A stretch of DNA of 40,678 bases from Vreelandella massiliensis (GCF_900155385.1 NZ_LT699761.1:1-40678); one strand, 5' to 3'; numbered from the stretch's first letter, positions 30,206 to 40,301 are shown. Program-made: numbers and translations. Notes: a model not told the origin generated them from the sequence alone.

Positions 30206-33200
30206 TTATTCGGCGAGCAGCTCCGGTGCCAACGCTTCGTTATAGAGCCTGTTAAAGCGATCAACACGCCGCTCCATCGCCTCCTCGATGCGCTCAACGC
30301 GTGTGCGTCGCGCTTTATCACTCAGCCGCTCGTTGGCTTCCAGGCGGTCTTTCACCTTGCGCAACTCTTCCAGCCGCGTTGCCGTTGCTTTGGCTTGCTC
30401 AAACAGCCGCAACTCATCGCGATGATCTATACGAAAGCGCATTCCCTCGCGCCCTTTGAGACTGTCCGCCTCCTCGCGCATCTGCCACAGCTCGTTACGA
30501 CGCTGATAGAACTGCTGCTGATCAGGATGCGGTGTCACGTTGCTCACCACTCGGCCGGCAAAGGGAATACGGTAATTTTCGATCTCCTGCCCGGTCACGC
30601 TACGCACGGCAAAGTCGGCGGTTTTCTCCGCAAAGCCCCAAGCACCGCCACCGTAGTAGTTCACCAAGTGCTGGATAACGTCGGGGTTTATGTCCACCTT
30701 CCCGGAGATATTCTCGGTACCGCCGGTGATGTCGTTGAGAACGCGCGTAAGAGTCTTGTAGGCCTCCGGTGTGCTGCGGAAAGACAGCGAGCTCTCCGGC
30801 TTCGGCGCTCCGAACGGCAAGTTCTCCTGGTAGATCGGACGTGCCGCAAAGTCCTCATTCCATCCCAGTTGAGTCAGTGAGCGTGCCAGCGTGGGCGTTA
30901 GGTTTTTCACCGTAATGCCGCTTAGCGACTCAGAATCCTCCCAGCCGATCGGTGAAAAGCTGCCGACGACCGCCAAGCCCAGATTCTTCGCTGCCTCAAC
31001 CGGGCTTTCGGTGCCCGCCATGACTGACTCAGCATGCGTTCCGGCCACGGCGAATACGTTATAGCCGTAGGGCAACGGAATCTTGATGTAGTCCTCCGGG
31101 TTGCCCGTCGCCCACCCTGTCATCAGCACATAATGACGCTCCTTAACGTGGTCGGGGATCTTGTCGTAGAACAACACACCGTCATCATCTTCGTCGGAGA
31201 GCCAACGGTTGAGCAAAGCTAGTGCGAAAGCACCCGACGCCATGCCCATGCCGATCTTCTGGCCCAGGTTCATACGGCTCCATACGTTCAGCGGGCTATT
31301 ACCTTTGGGCGTATCCTTCAGCGTGACCATGACGCGAGCGAAGTTCATCGAGCCCTGGATAGAGGCGTTGGCGAACATATAGGCCGCATTCAGCGCCGTA
31401 CCAATCTCACCACGGCGATTGAAGTTGACGGTCAGGTTTTTCGCCAAGCTCGCCGCTTGCCGACGCGATAACCCATTACGGCGGGCATTAGCGTATGACG
31501 ACAGGCGCACTGCGTTCTCGACAGCGCCATTGACGTTCTCCACGAGGTCAGCGGTTTTGCGTCCGAAGCGGCGCATATGGCCCATCGTCGTGCCGTCCGC
31601 GCGTCTCACCATGGCGGCGATCTCTTTCGCCTGGGCGTCGATGTCCTTCATATCGAAATAGCCGGTCTTCGCCCCGTCCTCAATGAACTCCTTAAACCAC
31701 TGGTCCCACTCCTTTACCTGCGGGTTACGGCTCGCCTCGCTCCGGTTGAGGCCACGCCAAGCAGCCCGCATGGCAGGTCGCACATCGCGTGCGGTATCCC
31801 ACAGGATTCGCTGCCCTTTGATCTTGCCGTCATCCCGAGTCTGCTCGGCGCCTATGTTGAGCAGCGCCGTCTGAATGTCGCGCTCAAAGTTGGTCACCAA
31901 AAACTCAGGGTTCAAAGAAGTCACCAGCGAGGACATTACCCGCGTGGCCGCGCCGGCCGTACGGGTTAGCCAACCGTTGCTTTCCGGCCCCACGTTACGC
32001 ATGGCGTTCAACAGGCGCTGGTCTTTCACCTTGATGTAAAAGGTACGGCCGGCCCGCTTCGTTTTGAAGTAACGATCGTCGCGACCCATTTGAACGGGGC
32101 GCTCACGTACCTCCCAGCGCTTCTCTCCGGTCTCGGGATCGCTCACCCGGACGGTGGACGTTTCAGAGTCCGGGCTATCGTCGGTAAAAACCTCCCATAG
32201 CGCCGGGTTTGGGTGGTCCGTCACCATGGACAAGAAGGCGTTACCCACTTCGTTTTTACGGCGACGAATCAGCGCTAGGTTCGCATCCACAATAGCCTGA
32301 GTAGACGGTGACGCCGCCCGATCACGGCGCCCCTTCACCAAGAAGGACTCCTTGCCTGTGATCTGGAAGCCCTTACCGATACGCGGCGCTTCCGGCTCGT
32401 CGTTGGCGAACCCCTTGAGCGGCACGTAGTTTTCGTAGGTCGCTTCCCAAGCGTCCAGCACATCGTCGGTTTCCAGCCCACCATCACGGATGGCGTCACG
32501 ACGCACCGCCGTAATGTCTTGGACAATTTTCGCCAAACGCTGATAGTCAGACTTCTTGCCGGAGCGCTCCACCTTTTTGATGATGTCGGCCGCTTCCGCA
32601 TTGGACATCCCAGAACCACCGTCCTGAAGAGAGTCGTCATTAGGATTACGCGCCGCCACAACGGCGTTACGTTCCGGCGCATGGAGCGCGTAAACGTACT
32701 CATCAAGGTCCGCCTGGCTGATCTTGGCCTTGGCTAACCCTTGAGCCAGCGGTTCAACGTACTCATTACGCAAGGCATCCAGGTCATTTTCCAGACGACC
32801 GTGATAAAGCTCCTCGTTCAGATAAGGATCAGCCTCTTCTTCGATGTTGCCACCGGCCTGCTGAATAGCCCGGCGCAAACGTAACAAGGGGCGCATTTTG
32901 TCGGCTCCACGCCTTAGCGCCACATCCAGAAGGCTTTCGTCAGGTAGCGAAAACCCCGTGGAGTCGTTGGGGCCGTAGGGTCCAGCAACGCTTTCAGGCT
33001 GCTCGCTTTTAAGGCTAAAACGAATCCCCTCGACATCACCGGCCGCCTCACGGCTGAACTGCGATTGATCGTTCTCGGGAAAAATCCGTTGGGGACGACG
33101 CCCTTCACGTATACCCTCGCCAATGCGGCGTGCCAGGTCGTGAAGTTCGTTATGGCTCAAGGGGTGCTTAATCAAGCCGCGGCGACGAAGCGTGCGCTGG

Positions 33201-36200
33201 AGGGCTGACAAAACGCGATCCCACGCTTTGCCTAGGGTGCCTCGCTCCACTTCCGCAATATGCGCGAAGACTTCCTCTGCCTGAATATCGAGCGGCGCAT
33301 CCGCATAGTTACGCCGCACCTCCTCCCAGACTTTAGCCATTGAGCGCACGTTCTGTGTCTCTAGGATGCGATCAAGCAAGGCGCGCTTTTCGCGCTGCGT
33401 GAAGGTGTTAAGCCCATAATGCCCCAGCACCTCGTGTCGCAATGTGCGCTGGATATCGCGTTTATTCGTGGCATTGCTCGCCACCACCGTCATCACGTCA
33501 CGTGAAGGATGGTAAGCCCCTTTGAGGCGCCCTACGCGCTCCACGGTTGCCTGTGGCCCGTAGAGTTCTTCTTGCGTTGCACCCACACGCACTTCAAGCG
33601 GAAGGTTGCCGTTATAGTCACGGATGAACTCATCAACCGCACTCCGCGCTTCATCCACCTTAACGCCGGCGGCTGCGCTATCACCGCGCACTACGCTCTT
33701 CAGACCAAGGGTTTCAGCGGGATTGCTAGGCCCATTTTTCTGAATACTCTGGCGAACCTCCATATAACGACGTGCCCGATCACCCAGCGCTCTCACGTCG
33801 GCATCGGTCCACGCCACACCAGGAAACACAGTACGTAGCGCACGACGGATGGCCGCCATCACGCGCTCTCGCAGCTCTGACCGGCCGTTTGCTTCCTCGA
33901 CAACGCGCGCCACCAGCTCTTCAGCAACCTCCAGCCGGCCTTCTCGCGTGGTTGTGTCCAAGAAAGGATACGCCTCACGCACTTCCCGTAGCGTTTGTCG
34001 GCTGGCCTCGCTTCCCAGGTAGCTGCGATAGACCTCCATCATTACCTTGTTGAGATCCTTGCCGAGGACGCCGCGAATACCTTGGTGAGCCACCGCTTCA
34101 TGAACCGCGCGGCGAACCCCTTCCTGGTCGTCCATCAGATTGTCAGCAACAACAAAGCTCTCTCCGCTGGTCGGGTCGTAAACCCCCGCCACTTTTCCGG
34201 CATCGATGCCGCGTTCCTCCATGGCGGTAAGCACATGCGAGGGTAGCTCGGTAACAGACTGAACCGCCCGCACCGCGGCTAAAGCCGGATGTTCGGAAAG
34301 GCGTTGAGCAACATCGCTCACGTACGGCGCACTATTAGGGGGCGGTGCCGGCTCCGCATTGGCGGGAGGAGGCGCTTGCTCCAAGGCGCGACCGTTATAA
34401 ACCACGACCACCTCACTCGGCGGTACGTCTGCGGTGTCCAGTGGTGAGGTAGCATCCCGCTCCTCAGCGGTCATACCTTGTCGGGCCTGAGTGTTACGCG
34501 CCTCCACTTCTCCGGCTAAACGCTGATAGTAGCGATAAGCTCCACGTTCATCGCCTTCGCGTAGTTGCCGACGAAGCTCGTTGAGGCCAATTTTATCGGC
34601 GTACTGGCGAATACCTTGTTGAACCTGATCAAGGGTTAAGTCGCCGGCACGGTATTGCTCCTTCAGCTTAGCGGCATTCTCACCGGATTGGCGGCCTAGT
34701 GCGTGAACGCGGTCCTTGAGCCACTTCTCCTTCAGTGGCGGCAATCGGTAGCTGCTTGGGTCTCCTCCCGTGGCAAACCCTTCCAAGTGCTGAATACCAT
34801 GCTGGATCTCATGAAGTAGCGTGCTGAACTGATCGAGAGGGCTGCGCTCAGCGTTCAAGATGATCTCGCTGTTGCTAGCACTGAACTGGCCGCGCCGCTC
34901 TCCCATACCGCGTGCCGACACAACATCGAGGGATCGAAGTCCTGGATAAGCTGCGAAGAGCGCAGGGTGATCGATCACGCGATCCAGCGACTCCGTCCAC
35001 AATTCGCCAGCCGTTCCATTGGCCACGGGTAGATAGCGAGCACCACTGTCGTTAATTTCAAAGCGCCAGCGCTCGTCAGGCCCACGGAACCAGCCCGTTT
35101 CTTGGCGCACGGTTTCAGGATCATCACCGCGCTCAATGCGTTCTTGGGCGCTACCTAGTGCGCGAGCATCGGCTGTTGCCGCACCTTCGCCGGCAAAGGC
35201 GAACTGCGGGCCTTGCTGTGATTCCCTGTTTTGTCCTTCTGCGCTTTGCTCAACACGCCCATTCGATGTATCTGCCGCATCATCTTGCGTCGATTGCGCA
35301 CCAAGTAAATCATCCTGCCCGCCAGTGGTGGCCACATCAGCGGGGCGGTCGCTGCCGCTTGGCGTAAAGCTATCGACTTCGGTGTCGGTCTGGGCGCGAC
35401 GCGCTCGCTCAATGTCTGCTTCTTCACCCGCTTGCGGATCGCCCTCCTGCTCGATGGTGGTATCGCGCAGTGGCGTGCTGTTGTCAGCTTCACTGCTGGG
35501 AAACTCACGCGCCGCCTCAAGCACGTCATTAATGGGAGCATCCAGGCGAATCACCCGAACGTCTTCACCTTGGTCGGCCTTCGCCAACCATTGATGGTGG
35601 CCATCCACCACATGGCCATCGGCAGACACAAGAATGGCACGGTCGCCGCCCTCACGGCCCTTTGCGGCCTGGACGCGCTGCTCGGAAAATTCTTGCTGGG
35701 TCGGGCGCAGAGAGAGCGCCGGTACCGTGTCCTCGGCACTGTTGATGCCGCGTGCCGACAAGAAATTGGCCAGGGCGCCGCGATGCTCGGCTTTGATCTG
35801 CGGCATTTCTGCGCGCGGTATTCTCCGTGTACCGGATCCCGAAGAGAACGCTGTCCATTCGCTATCAATCGGCTCGCCGCGCAGTTGCGTCACTTCCTGA
35901 ACCTGAGCCTCTTGCCCAGCGGTATTTGCGCCAGGCGCTACCTGTTGGGCGGGAGGATCGCCTCGCGTAATGTTTAGCGCGAAACCGCCTTCAACACGCA
36001 CCGGCCTTACCGTCTGGCTATTCCGCTCAGCATCCTTGGCAAAGCGACTCATCATCGCTTCACGCGGCGTTGCAAAGGCCCTGCCATTTGATCGGTACTG
36101 CAAAGCCCGAAGCTCGGACGTCTCAGACTGCGCAGACTCCTGACTGGCTGGTGGCGTGCTGCCATTCAAATCCAGAGCAAAGCCACCCTCTACCGGTACG

Positions 36201-39097
36201 GCCGTCACCGGCTGATTGCTGCGCTGTGCGTTGCGAGCGAAGCCACTAGCCATGGCGGCGCGTTCTGAGGGGAAGGGGTCGCCATTGGTGCGATACTGAA
36301 GGTCTTGGGCTGCCTGGCTGTTAACCGGTGTAGTGTCGGTCGCCATGGCATCAGCAACTCCCCCCACTCGTACGGCAAAGCCTCCCTCTACGGGTACCGC
36401 TTCGACCGTCTGCCCCTGAGATTGGCCGCGTCGCGCTATACCACTCATCATTGCTGATGGCTGGGTAGCGAAAGGCTGGCCGTTGGACCGATAGCTTAGC
36501 CGAGCCTCTTGGCCACCCTCGGGGGCCTGAGTTTCTCCCTCAGGAACAGACACTCGGTTGCTTCCAGCAACGCCCCCCGGGGCAGCGTCTTCAAATATCG
36601 GCGCCTCGCGGCGTTGCGCTTCTGCCGGCTCATTACTCGGTAGGTAAGCGGCCTCTCTTTGCGCCGGCTCCTGGCCTAAGGGCGACTGCGGAACCCCTTC
36701 CTCGCCGCTGCGTTCGACCACCCCCTGCTGGCTTTCAGGTAGTGGTGCCACCGAAACAGCTTGCAAGTCACGCTGAAGATTTGCCGTGACCGTGTCGGCT
36801 CGCTGGAGAAGGCGCTGTGCTTGCTCGGTCTTTCCCTGATCCAGGGCGGCTTCTGCGCGATTCAGCACAGCTTTTAGCCGCTTTTGACGCTCTCCTGTTT
36901 CGACGCCGACTTCTCGTGATAGCTGGCTGAGGCGATCCGATTCGGCAGTAGCCGTATCAAGCAGATAGGTTAACTGGTCTGCCAGCACGCCCTTTTGTTC
37001 AGGCGATACGGTGGTGGCTTGTCTTGCCGAGCTTTGTGCTGTTTGCTCAGCCTGTTGACCGGCCACCGTCTGAGCCAGCACATCACCGCCCTGCGCAGCA
37101 GCCACCTGTCGCGCCTGCTCTACGGAAACCTCGGTCAATCGGCCTTCTGCGTTACCGTCACGAACCTCGGGGCGTCCAGGCGCAATATCGATGGTCGTAT
37201 CAGGCAGGTTCTCGTTAGGGTTCTCCATGCCGTGATCGCGCCAGGCCTGCTCCCAAGCCGCTTGCCCGTCCTGCTGCTGGTTCTCCCCCTGCTGACCATT
37301 GATGCGCCCTGTCGCACCAGTGAAGCGCTGAGCCACGTCGGCAAGTCTTTCTCGCACCGCGCCCATTGCTTGCTCGTCGCCCCGGGTGCGCGCCAGCGTC
37401 TCTTCACCCAGGAGGTCGGACGCCTCTTCGCTTAACGCATCCAGCTCAGCCACCGCCTGAGCATCACCGCGTGCTTTGGCAGTAGCACGCAACGACTTGA
37501 ACCCATCGCCATAAAGCAGTGAGTCACGCGCTTCCCGCTCGCTTGAAGGTAGTGCTGAGCGCGGGCTTCCAATCAATTCTGCCGCTGTTCGTGCGCTTTC
37601 GGTCACGCCTGGTTCTGGAGCTGTCGGTGTCGCGGCCCCTTCAGTCGTGTCGGTGGGTTGAGGGTCAGAGGAACCGCCGCCTGCTGCGGCCCCTATGCCG
37701 GCCCCCATACCCGCACCAATGGCAAGACCGCCTGCTGCCGCATTGGGCACGCCGGCCAGAGCTTCAACGGAAGGATCGGCACTTTGCATCGCCAGGTTTT
37801 CAGATAGCTGCTGCCCCGCTTCCTGGGGCATTTCTTCAAATATGCCTTCCCCGATACCACCACGGACAGCGGCCCCCAGGCGAGTCGTGGACCCTCCGGT
37901 GATGATTTTCGCCAGCGCCCGATCACCCATGCCGCCGAAGGCCCCTGTGATAACGGCCGACGTGACAAAGGCCTGGCTAGACGCATCGTCCGCCAGCTTG
38001 CTGCGAGCCTCTTCAAAGCTCATGCCGCCTTCGTTCATCAGGGTTTGAACAGCCTGGGAGTCTGCCAACTGATCTTCCGGCATGCCGAGGATGCTATCGC
38101 GCACTTCCCGGGAAGATGCCGCACCACCCAGCATCCCCTCACTCAGCCCGCCAGCCAGTGTGGCCGTTGTTGCGGCACGTTTAGCCGCTAGCTTCGGCGC
38201 TACCCCTCTTGCCACGTTCCAGGCGTACACGCCTTTTGATAGCGCCATCGCAGGCGCCATTGTCATCGCGGTTTCAGGGATGGATTCAGTCATGCCGGCC
38301 GCATAGCTACGCCAATCGCCCCAAGCCGGCCCAAGGCTATAACCGTCTTCACCTTCATTGATCCACGCTTTCTGGCGCGCTTCGCGTGTCTCTTGGGTCA
38401 GATCTTCCTCGTTGCGCTCAATACGTCCTGTGAGAAGAGCTTCGGACTCTTTGCCGTTTGCCCACTCATCAACGCGGTCGATCGCCTTTACCACGTCCTC
38501 GCCAAAGGTCTTTCGTACCGCTTCGCGAACATTAAGCGCTGCGCGATCAGCGCCCATGACGAGTAAGTTACCGAAGTCCGTGAGCACAGAACCTTGGTCA
38601 GTCTCGCCTGCGGCGCTATTCTGCGCGTTACGCTCTGGCTGACGCTCGTTGCGACCTTTTAGTGCTCGCTGATCGGCTAGACCGCCGGCATAACCGAAGT
38701 TGAGAGCGTTGCTGGGCGCATCACGCTCACCAAAAACGTCGGCTTGTGTGCGGTTAAAGAACTCGCTTTTAGCATCATTCAGCTTGTCGGCGGGCACTTT
38801 AGGGCGAACTTCCTTATCAAAGTAATCAGCGCGCATTCGCTGCCGGGTTTGCCAGTCAGCTGATTGAAAAGCATCACTGCTAGCGATATCCGACCACGCA
38901 TCATCTCCCTGCGTTTTCGCCGCCATAGCGCCGTCGTCAACAGATTCACTCCCGGCCGTATCGAACTGATCGAAGATGTTCGCCCGCCCAACAGGCTCGT
39001 TTGCAGGCGCGTCGAACTGATCGAAGATGTTGCCAGACGGCGCACCCTGCTGAGCCTGCTGCGCTTCATCAAACTGATCAAACACGTTCGCACTCAT
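30206..39097 (-). CDS. Giant polyvalent protein (2,963 aa): ParB-like, three metallopeptidase-like domains, LPD38-like C-terminus
   Basis: The product belongs to the large polyvalent proteins of phages and conjugative elements, thought to enter the recipient with DNA. In order: three N(V/I)FDQFD motifs (4-10, 23-29, 40-46); helical and Gly-rich hydrophobic stretch (~452-476); three 66-residue-spaced repeats built on YR(S/T)NG (869, 935, 1001); a ParB/DdrB-like domain with DGHHQW (1165-1170); an LPD23-like zinc metallopeptidase motif HEIQH (1429-1433) followed by LEGFATGG; a second, HEAVAH (1666-1671); a third, HEVLGH (1888-1893) with a later AEEVFAH; then a ~900-residue LPD38-like region from about 2045 (YALHAPERN, GGSGMSNAEA, YVPLKGF) with a membrane-like helix near 2615 and a charged coiled-coil end. 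The ATG overlaps the upstream stop (TAATG). Activities are predicted from motifs only. Confidence 0.93.
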   Translation of the reverse strand: MSANVFDQFDEAQQAQQGAPSGNIFDQFDAPANEPVGRANIFDQFDTAGSESVDDGAMAAKTQGDDAWSDIASSDAFQSADWQTRQRMRADYFDKEVRPKVPADKLNDAKSEFFNRTQADVFGERDAPSNALNFGYAGGLADQRALKGRNERQPERNAQNSAAGETDQGSVLTDFGNLLVMGADRAALNVREAVRKTFGEDVVKAIDRVDEWANGKESEALLTGRIERNEEDLTQETREARQKAWINEGEDGYSLGPAWGDWRSYAAGMTESIPETAMTMAPAMALSKGVYAWNVARGVAPKLAAKRAATTATLAGGLSEGMLGGAASSREVRDSILGMPEDQLADSQAVQTLMNEGGMSFEEARSKLADDASSQAFVTSAVITGAFGGMGDRALAKIITGGSTTRLGAAVRGGIGEGIFEEMPQEAGQQLSENLAMQSADPSVEALAGVPNAAAGGLAIGAGMGAGIGAAAGGGSSDPQPTDTTEGAATPTAPEPGVTESARTAAELIGSPRSALPSSEREARDSLLYGDGFKSLRATAKARGDAQAVAELDALSEEASDLLGEETLARTRGDEQAMGAVRERLADVAQRFTGATGRINGQQGENQQQDGQAAWEQAWRDHGMENPNENLPDTTIDIAPGRPEVRDGNAEGRLTEVSVEQARQVAAAQGGDVLAQTVAGQQAEQTAQSSARQATTVSPEQKGVLADQLTYLLDTATAESDRLSQLSREVGVETGERQKRLKAVLNRAEAALDQGKTEQAQRLLQRADTVTANLQRDLQAVSVAPLPESQQGVVERSGEEGVPQSPLGQEPAQREAAYLPSNEPAEAQRREAPIFEDAAPGGVAGSNRVSVPEGETQAPEGGQEARLSYRSNGQPFATQPSAMMSGIARRGQSQGQTVEAVPVEGGFAVRVGGVADAMATDTTPVNSQAAQDLQYRTNGDPFPSERAAMASGFARNAQRSNQPVTAVPVEGGFALDLNGSTPPASQESAQSETSELRALQYRSNGRAFATPREAMMSRFAKDAERNSQTVRPVRVEGGFALNITRGDPPAQQVAPGANTAGQEAQVQEVTQLRGEPIDSEWTAFSSGSGTRRIPRAEMPQIKAEHRGALANFLSARGINSAEDTVPALSLRPTQQEFSEQRVQAAKGREGGDRAILVSADGHVVDGHHQWLAKADQGEDVRVIRLDAPINDVLEAAREFPSSEADNSTPLRDTTIEQEGDPQAGEEADIERARRAQTDTEVDSFTPSGSDRPADVATTGGQDDLLGAQSTQDDAADTSNGRVEQSAEGQNRESQQGPQFAFAGEGAATADARALGSAQERIERGDDPETVRQETGWFRGPDERWRFEINDSGARYLPVANGTAGELWTESLDRVIDHPALFAAYPGLRSLDVVSARGMGERRGQFSASNSEIILNAERSPLDQFSTLLHEIQHGIQHLEGFATGGDPSSYRLPPLKEKWLKDRVHALGRQSGENAAKLKEQYRAGDLTLDQVQQGIRQYADKIGLNELRRQLREGDERGAYRYYQRLAGEVEARNTQARQGMTAEERDATSPLDTADVPPSEVVVVYNGRALEQAPPPANAEPAPPPNSAPYVSDVAQRLSEHPALAAVRAVQSVTELPSHVLTAMEERGIDAGKVAGVYDPTSGESFVVADNLMDDQEGVRRAVHEAVAHQGIRGVLGKDLNKVMMEVYRSYLGSEASRQTLREVREAYPFLDTTTREGRLEVAEELVARVVEEANGRSELRERVMAAIRRALRTVFPGVAWTDADVRALGDRARRYMEVRQSIQKNGPSNPAETLGLKSVVRGDSAAAGVKVDEARSAVDEFIRDYNGNLPLEVRVGATQEELYGPQATVERVGRLKGAYHPSRDVMTVVASNATNKRDIQRTLRHEVLGHYGLNTFTQREKRALLDRILETQNVRSMAKVWEEVRRNYADAPLDIQAEEVFAHIAEVERGTLGKAWDRVLSALQRTLRRRGLIKHPLSHNELHDLARRIGEGIREGRRPQRIFPENDQSQFSREAAGDVEGIRFSLKSEQPESVAGPYGPNDSTGFSLPDESLLDVALRRGADKMRPLLRLRRAIQQAGGNIEEEADPYLNEELYHGRLENDLDALRNEYVEPLAQGLAKAKISQADLDEYVYALHAPERNAVVAARNPNDDSLQDGGSGMSNAEAADIIKKVERSGKKSDYQRLAKIVQDITAVRRDAIRDGGLETDDVLDAWEATYENYVPLKGFANDEPEAPRIGKGFQITGKESFLVKGRRDRAASPSTQAIVDANLALIRRRKNEVGNAFLSMVTDHPNPALWEVFTDDSPDSETSTVRVSDPETGEKRWEVRERPVQMGRDDRYFKTKRAGRTFYIKVKDQRLLNAMRNVGPESNGWLTRTAGAATRVMSSLVTSLNPEFLVTNFERDIQTALLNIGAEQTRDDGKIKGQRILWDTARDVRPAMRAAWRGLNRSEASRNPQVKEWDQWFKEFIEDGAKTGYFDMKDIDAQAKEIAAMVRRADGTTMGHMRRFGRKTADLVENVNGAVENAVRLSSYANARRNGLSRRQAASLAKNLTVNFNRRGEIGTALNAAYMFANASIQGSMNFARVMVTLKDTPKGNSPLNVWSRMNLGQKIGMGMASGAFALALLNRWLSDEDDDGVLFYDKIPDHVKERHYVLMTGWATGNPEDYIKIPLPYGYNVFAVAGTHAESVMAGTESPVEAAKNLGLAVVGSFSPIGWEDSESLSGITVKNLTPTLARSLTQLGWNEDFAARPIYQENLPFGAPKPESSLSFRSTPEAYKTLTRVLNDITGGTENISGKVDINPDVIQHLVNYYGGGAWGFAEKTADFAVRSVTGQEIENYRIPFAGRVVSNVTPHPDQQQFYQRRNELWQMREEADSLKGREGMRFRIDHRDELRLFEQAKATATRLEELRKVKDRLEANERLSDKARRTRVERIEEAMERRVDRFNRLYNEALAPELLAE

Positions 39098-39828
39098 TAG
39101 AGCCCCTCCGGAAGATACCCGTACTTGGCTTCAAACGCCTGACGTATCTCTGGTGTGTCATTGTTACGAAGGAAGTTGATTGCGGCGCTAGGCGGGGAGG
39201 TCTTCGGTTGCGGGTTACGAGTGGAAGATGACCCTGGTGGCTGAAGGCCGTACCGCTCGCTGGCGATTTGGTCGCGCCGGCTTTGGTAGTAGTCGCGCTC
39301 TTCACGCATACGCTGACGGCGGCGATTTAGATCTTCTTCAGTGCCGTTCAGGTTCATTCCAAAATCTGGGTCTTCTAACGCTTCGTTTAGCTCACTTAAG
39401 CGATTTTCGACGTAATCCATCTCACCATTTTGATTACGCGAGCTCGCCACCATCGGCCAAGCTTCTTCGATACTCGACGCGATACCATTATCCACCAACC
39501 ACTGCGCTTCTTTTTGATTGGCAGTAGGCCGATTGCCATAGCCGCCTTGATTGCGCACTTTCTGAAGTTGGATTGCGCGATTGTGCTCTCTCTCGGCGTC
39601 CCCTAGTTCCCATTTACGGTCTTGCAAGCGATGACGCTCTTCTCGCTTCACCGTCGCTGCGGCTGCCTGCTGCTCGCGCTTCCATTCGGTATCCTTGATC
39701 TCCTGCTGATAATCCCGACGAATCTTCAAAAGCGCCCGTTCGCGTCTTTCTTTCAAGCTTTCCTGAGCGATTTCTTGTGCGGCATCAGCACCGCCTTTCA
39801 GCGCCGCTCCAATTAGTCCTAAAGCCAT
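39097..39828 (-). CDS. Phage internal-virion-like coiled-coil protein upstream of the polyvalent gene
   Basis: A 243-residue protein. ATG at 39828 follows GAGGG. The first 20 residues are small and hydrophobic (MALGLIGAALKGGADAAQEI), followed by a long charged coiled coil (residues ~22-95, with RRDYQQEIKDTEWKREQQAA) and a second charged helical region (NRRRQRMREERDYYQSRRDQ). The C-terminus ends with AFEAKYGYLPEGL. Similar Gly/Ala-start coiled-coil proteins precede large internal virion proteins in podovirus genomes. It is coupled to the giant gene by TAATG, so the two are probably made together. It may act as partner or delivery factor. No exact family recognised. Confidence 0.83.
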   Translation of the reverse strand: MALGLIGAALKGGADAAQEIAQESLKERRERALLKIRRDYQQEIKDTEWKREQQAAAATVKREERHRLQDRKWELGDAEREHNRAIQLQKVRNQGGYGNRPTANQKEAQWLVDNGIASSIEEAWPMVASSRNQNGEMDYVENRLSELNEALEDPDFGMNLNGTEEDLNRRRQRMREERDYYQSRRDQIASERYGLQPPGSSSTRNPQPKTSPPSAAINFLRNNDTPEIRQAFEAKYGYLPEGL

Positions 39829-39838
39829 GTAACTACCC

Positions 39839-40255
39839 TCACTTAATAACCTTGAGTTTTTGCGGACTCGTTTCGTTATCGTCGTAATGACAGGCGTCTA
39901 ACCCACAGTCATAAGCAGCACATCGAATAAGGTCGAGGGTCAGCTCAGAGGCGGCCATGAATAGGATATCGAACGCAAAACCACAGCCGCGTGACGTCGC
40001 CTCACTGGCTTTGTCCAGCAAGAGAACAGCGCTCTCCACCTGAAAAGGCCAATCAAACGTACTGACGAACGGTTTTGTGTGATCTTGAGCGATGCGGTCT
40101 GCGAGATCCGTTAGCGATGAGATCAGTACATCTGGGTGCGCTTTAGGACGGTTAGAATCTTCGTAGGCGGGTTTTGATGCGTCGATTTTAGAAGCGATAT
40201 CCCTGAGCAGCTCGGCTGCCTTTTGGGGATGGATAGGCATTGATGTTGCTTTCAT
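39839..40255 (-). CDS. Hypothetical protein, first gene of the polyvalent operon
   Basis: A 138-residue protein from ATG at 40255 (after GAGGTG). N-terminal helix (PQKAAELLRDIASKIDASKP), then a helical body (LISSLTDLADRIAQDH; SAVLLLDKASEATSRGCGFA; FMAASELTLDLIRCAAYDCG) and a short acidic/basic tail. Its stop is 10 bp before the next start. Unknown family. A promoter with TACAAT lies 47 bp upstream. It could be a regulator, chaperone or structural partner of the following two gene products. Confidence 0.73.
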   Translation of the reverse strand: MKATSMPIHPQKAAELLRDIASKIDASKPAYEDSNRPKAHPDVLISSLTDLADRIAQDHTKPFVSTFDWPFQVESAVLLLDKASEATSRGCGFAFDILFMAASELTLDLIRCAAYDCGLDACHYDDNETSPQKLKVIK

Positions 40256-40301
40256 TTTGGGGCACCTCACGGTGAGCCGGATTGTTAATGTTAACCATCA
40301 T

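Noticed and set aside
30395..39000. Many long open frames antisense to the giant gene
   Set aside because: They mirror the codon structure of the polyvalent gene, have unnatural composition and lack ribosome sites.
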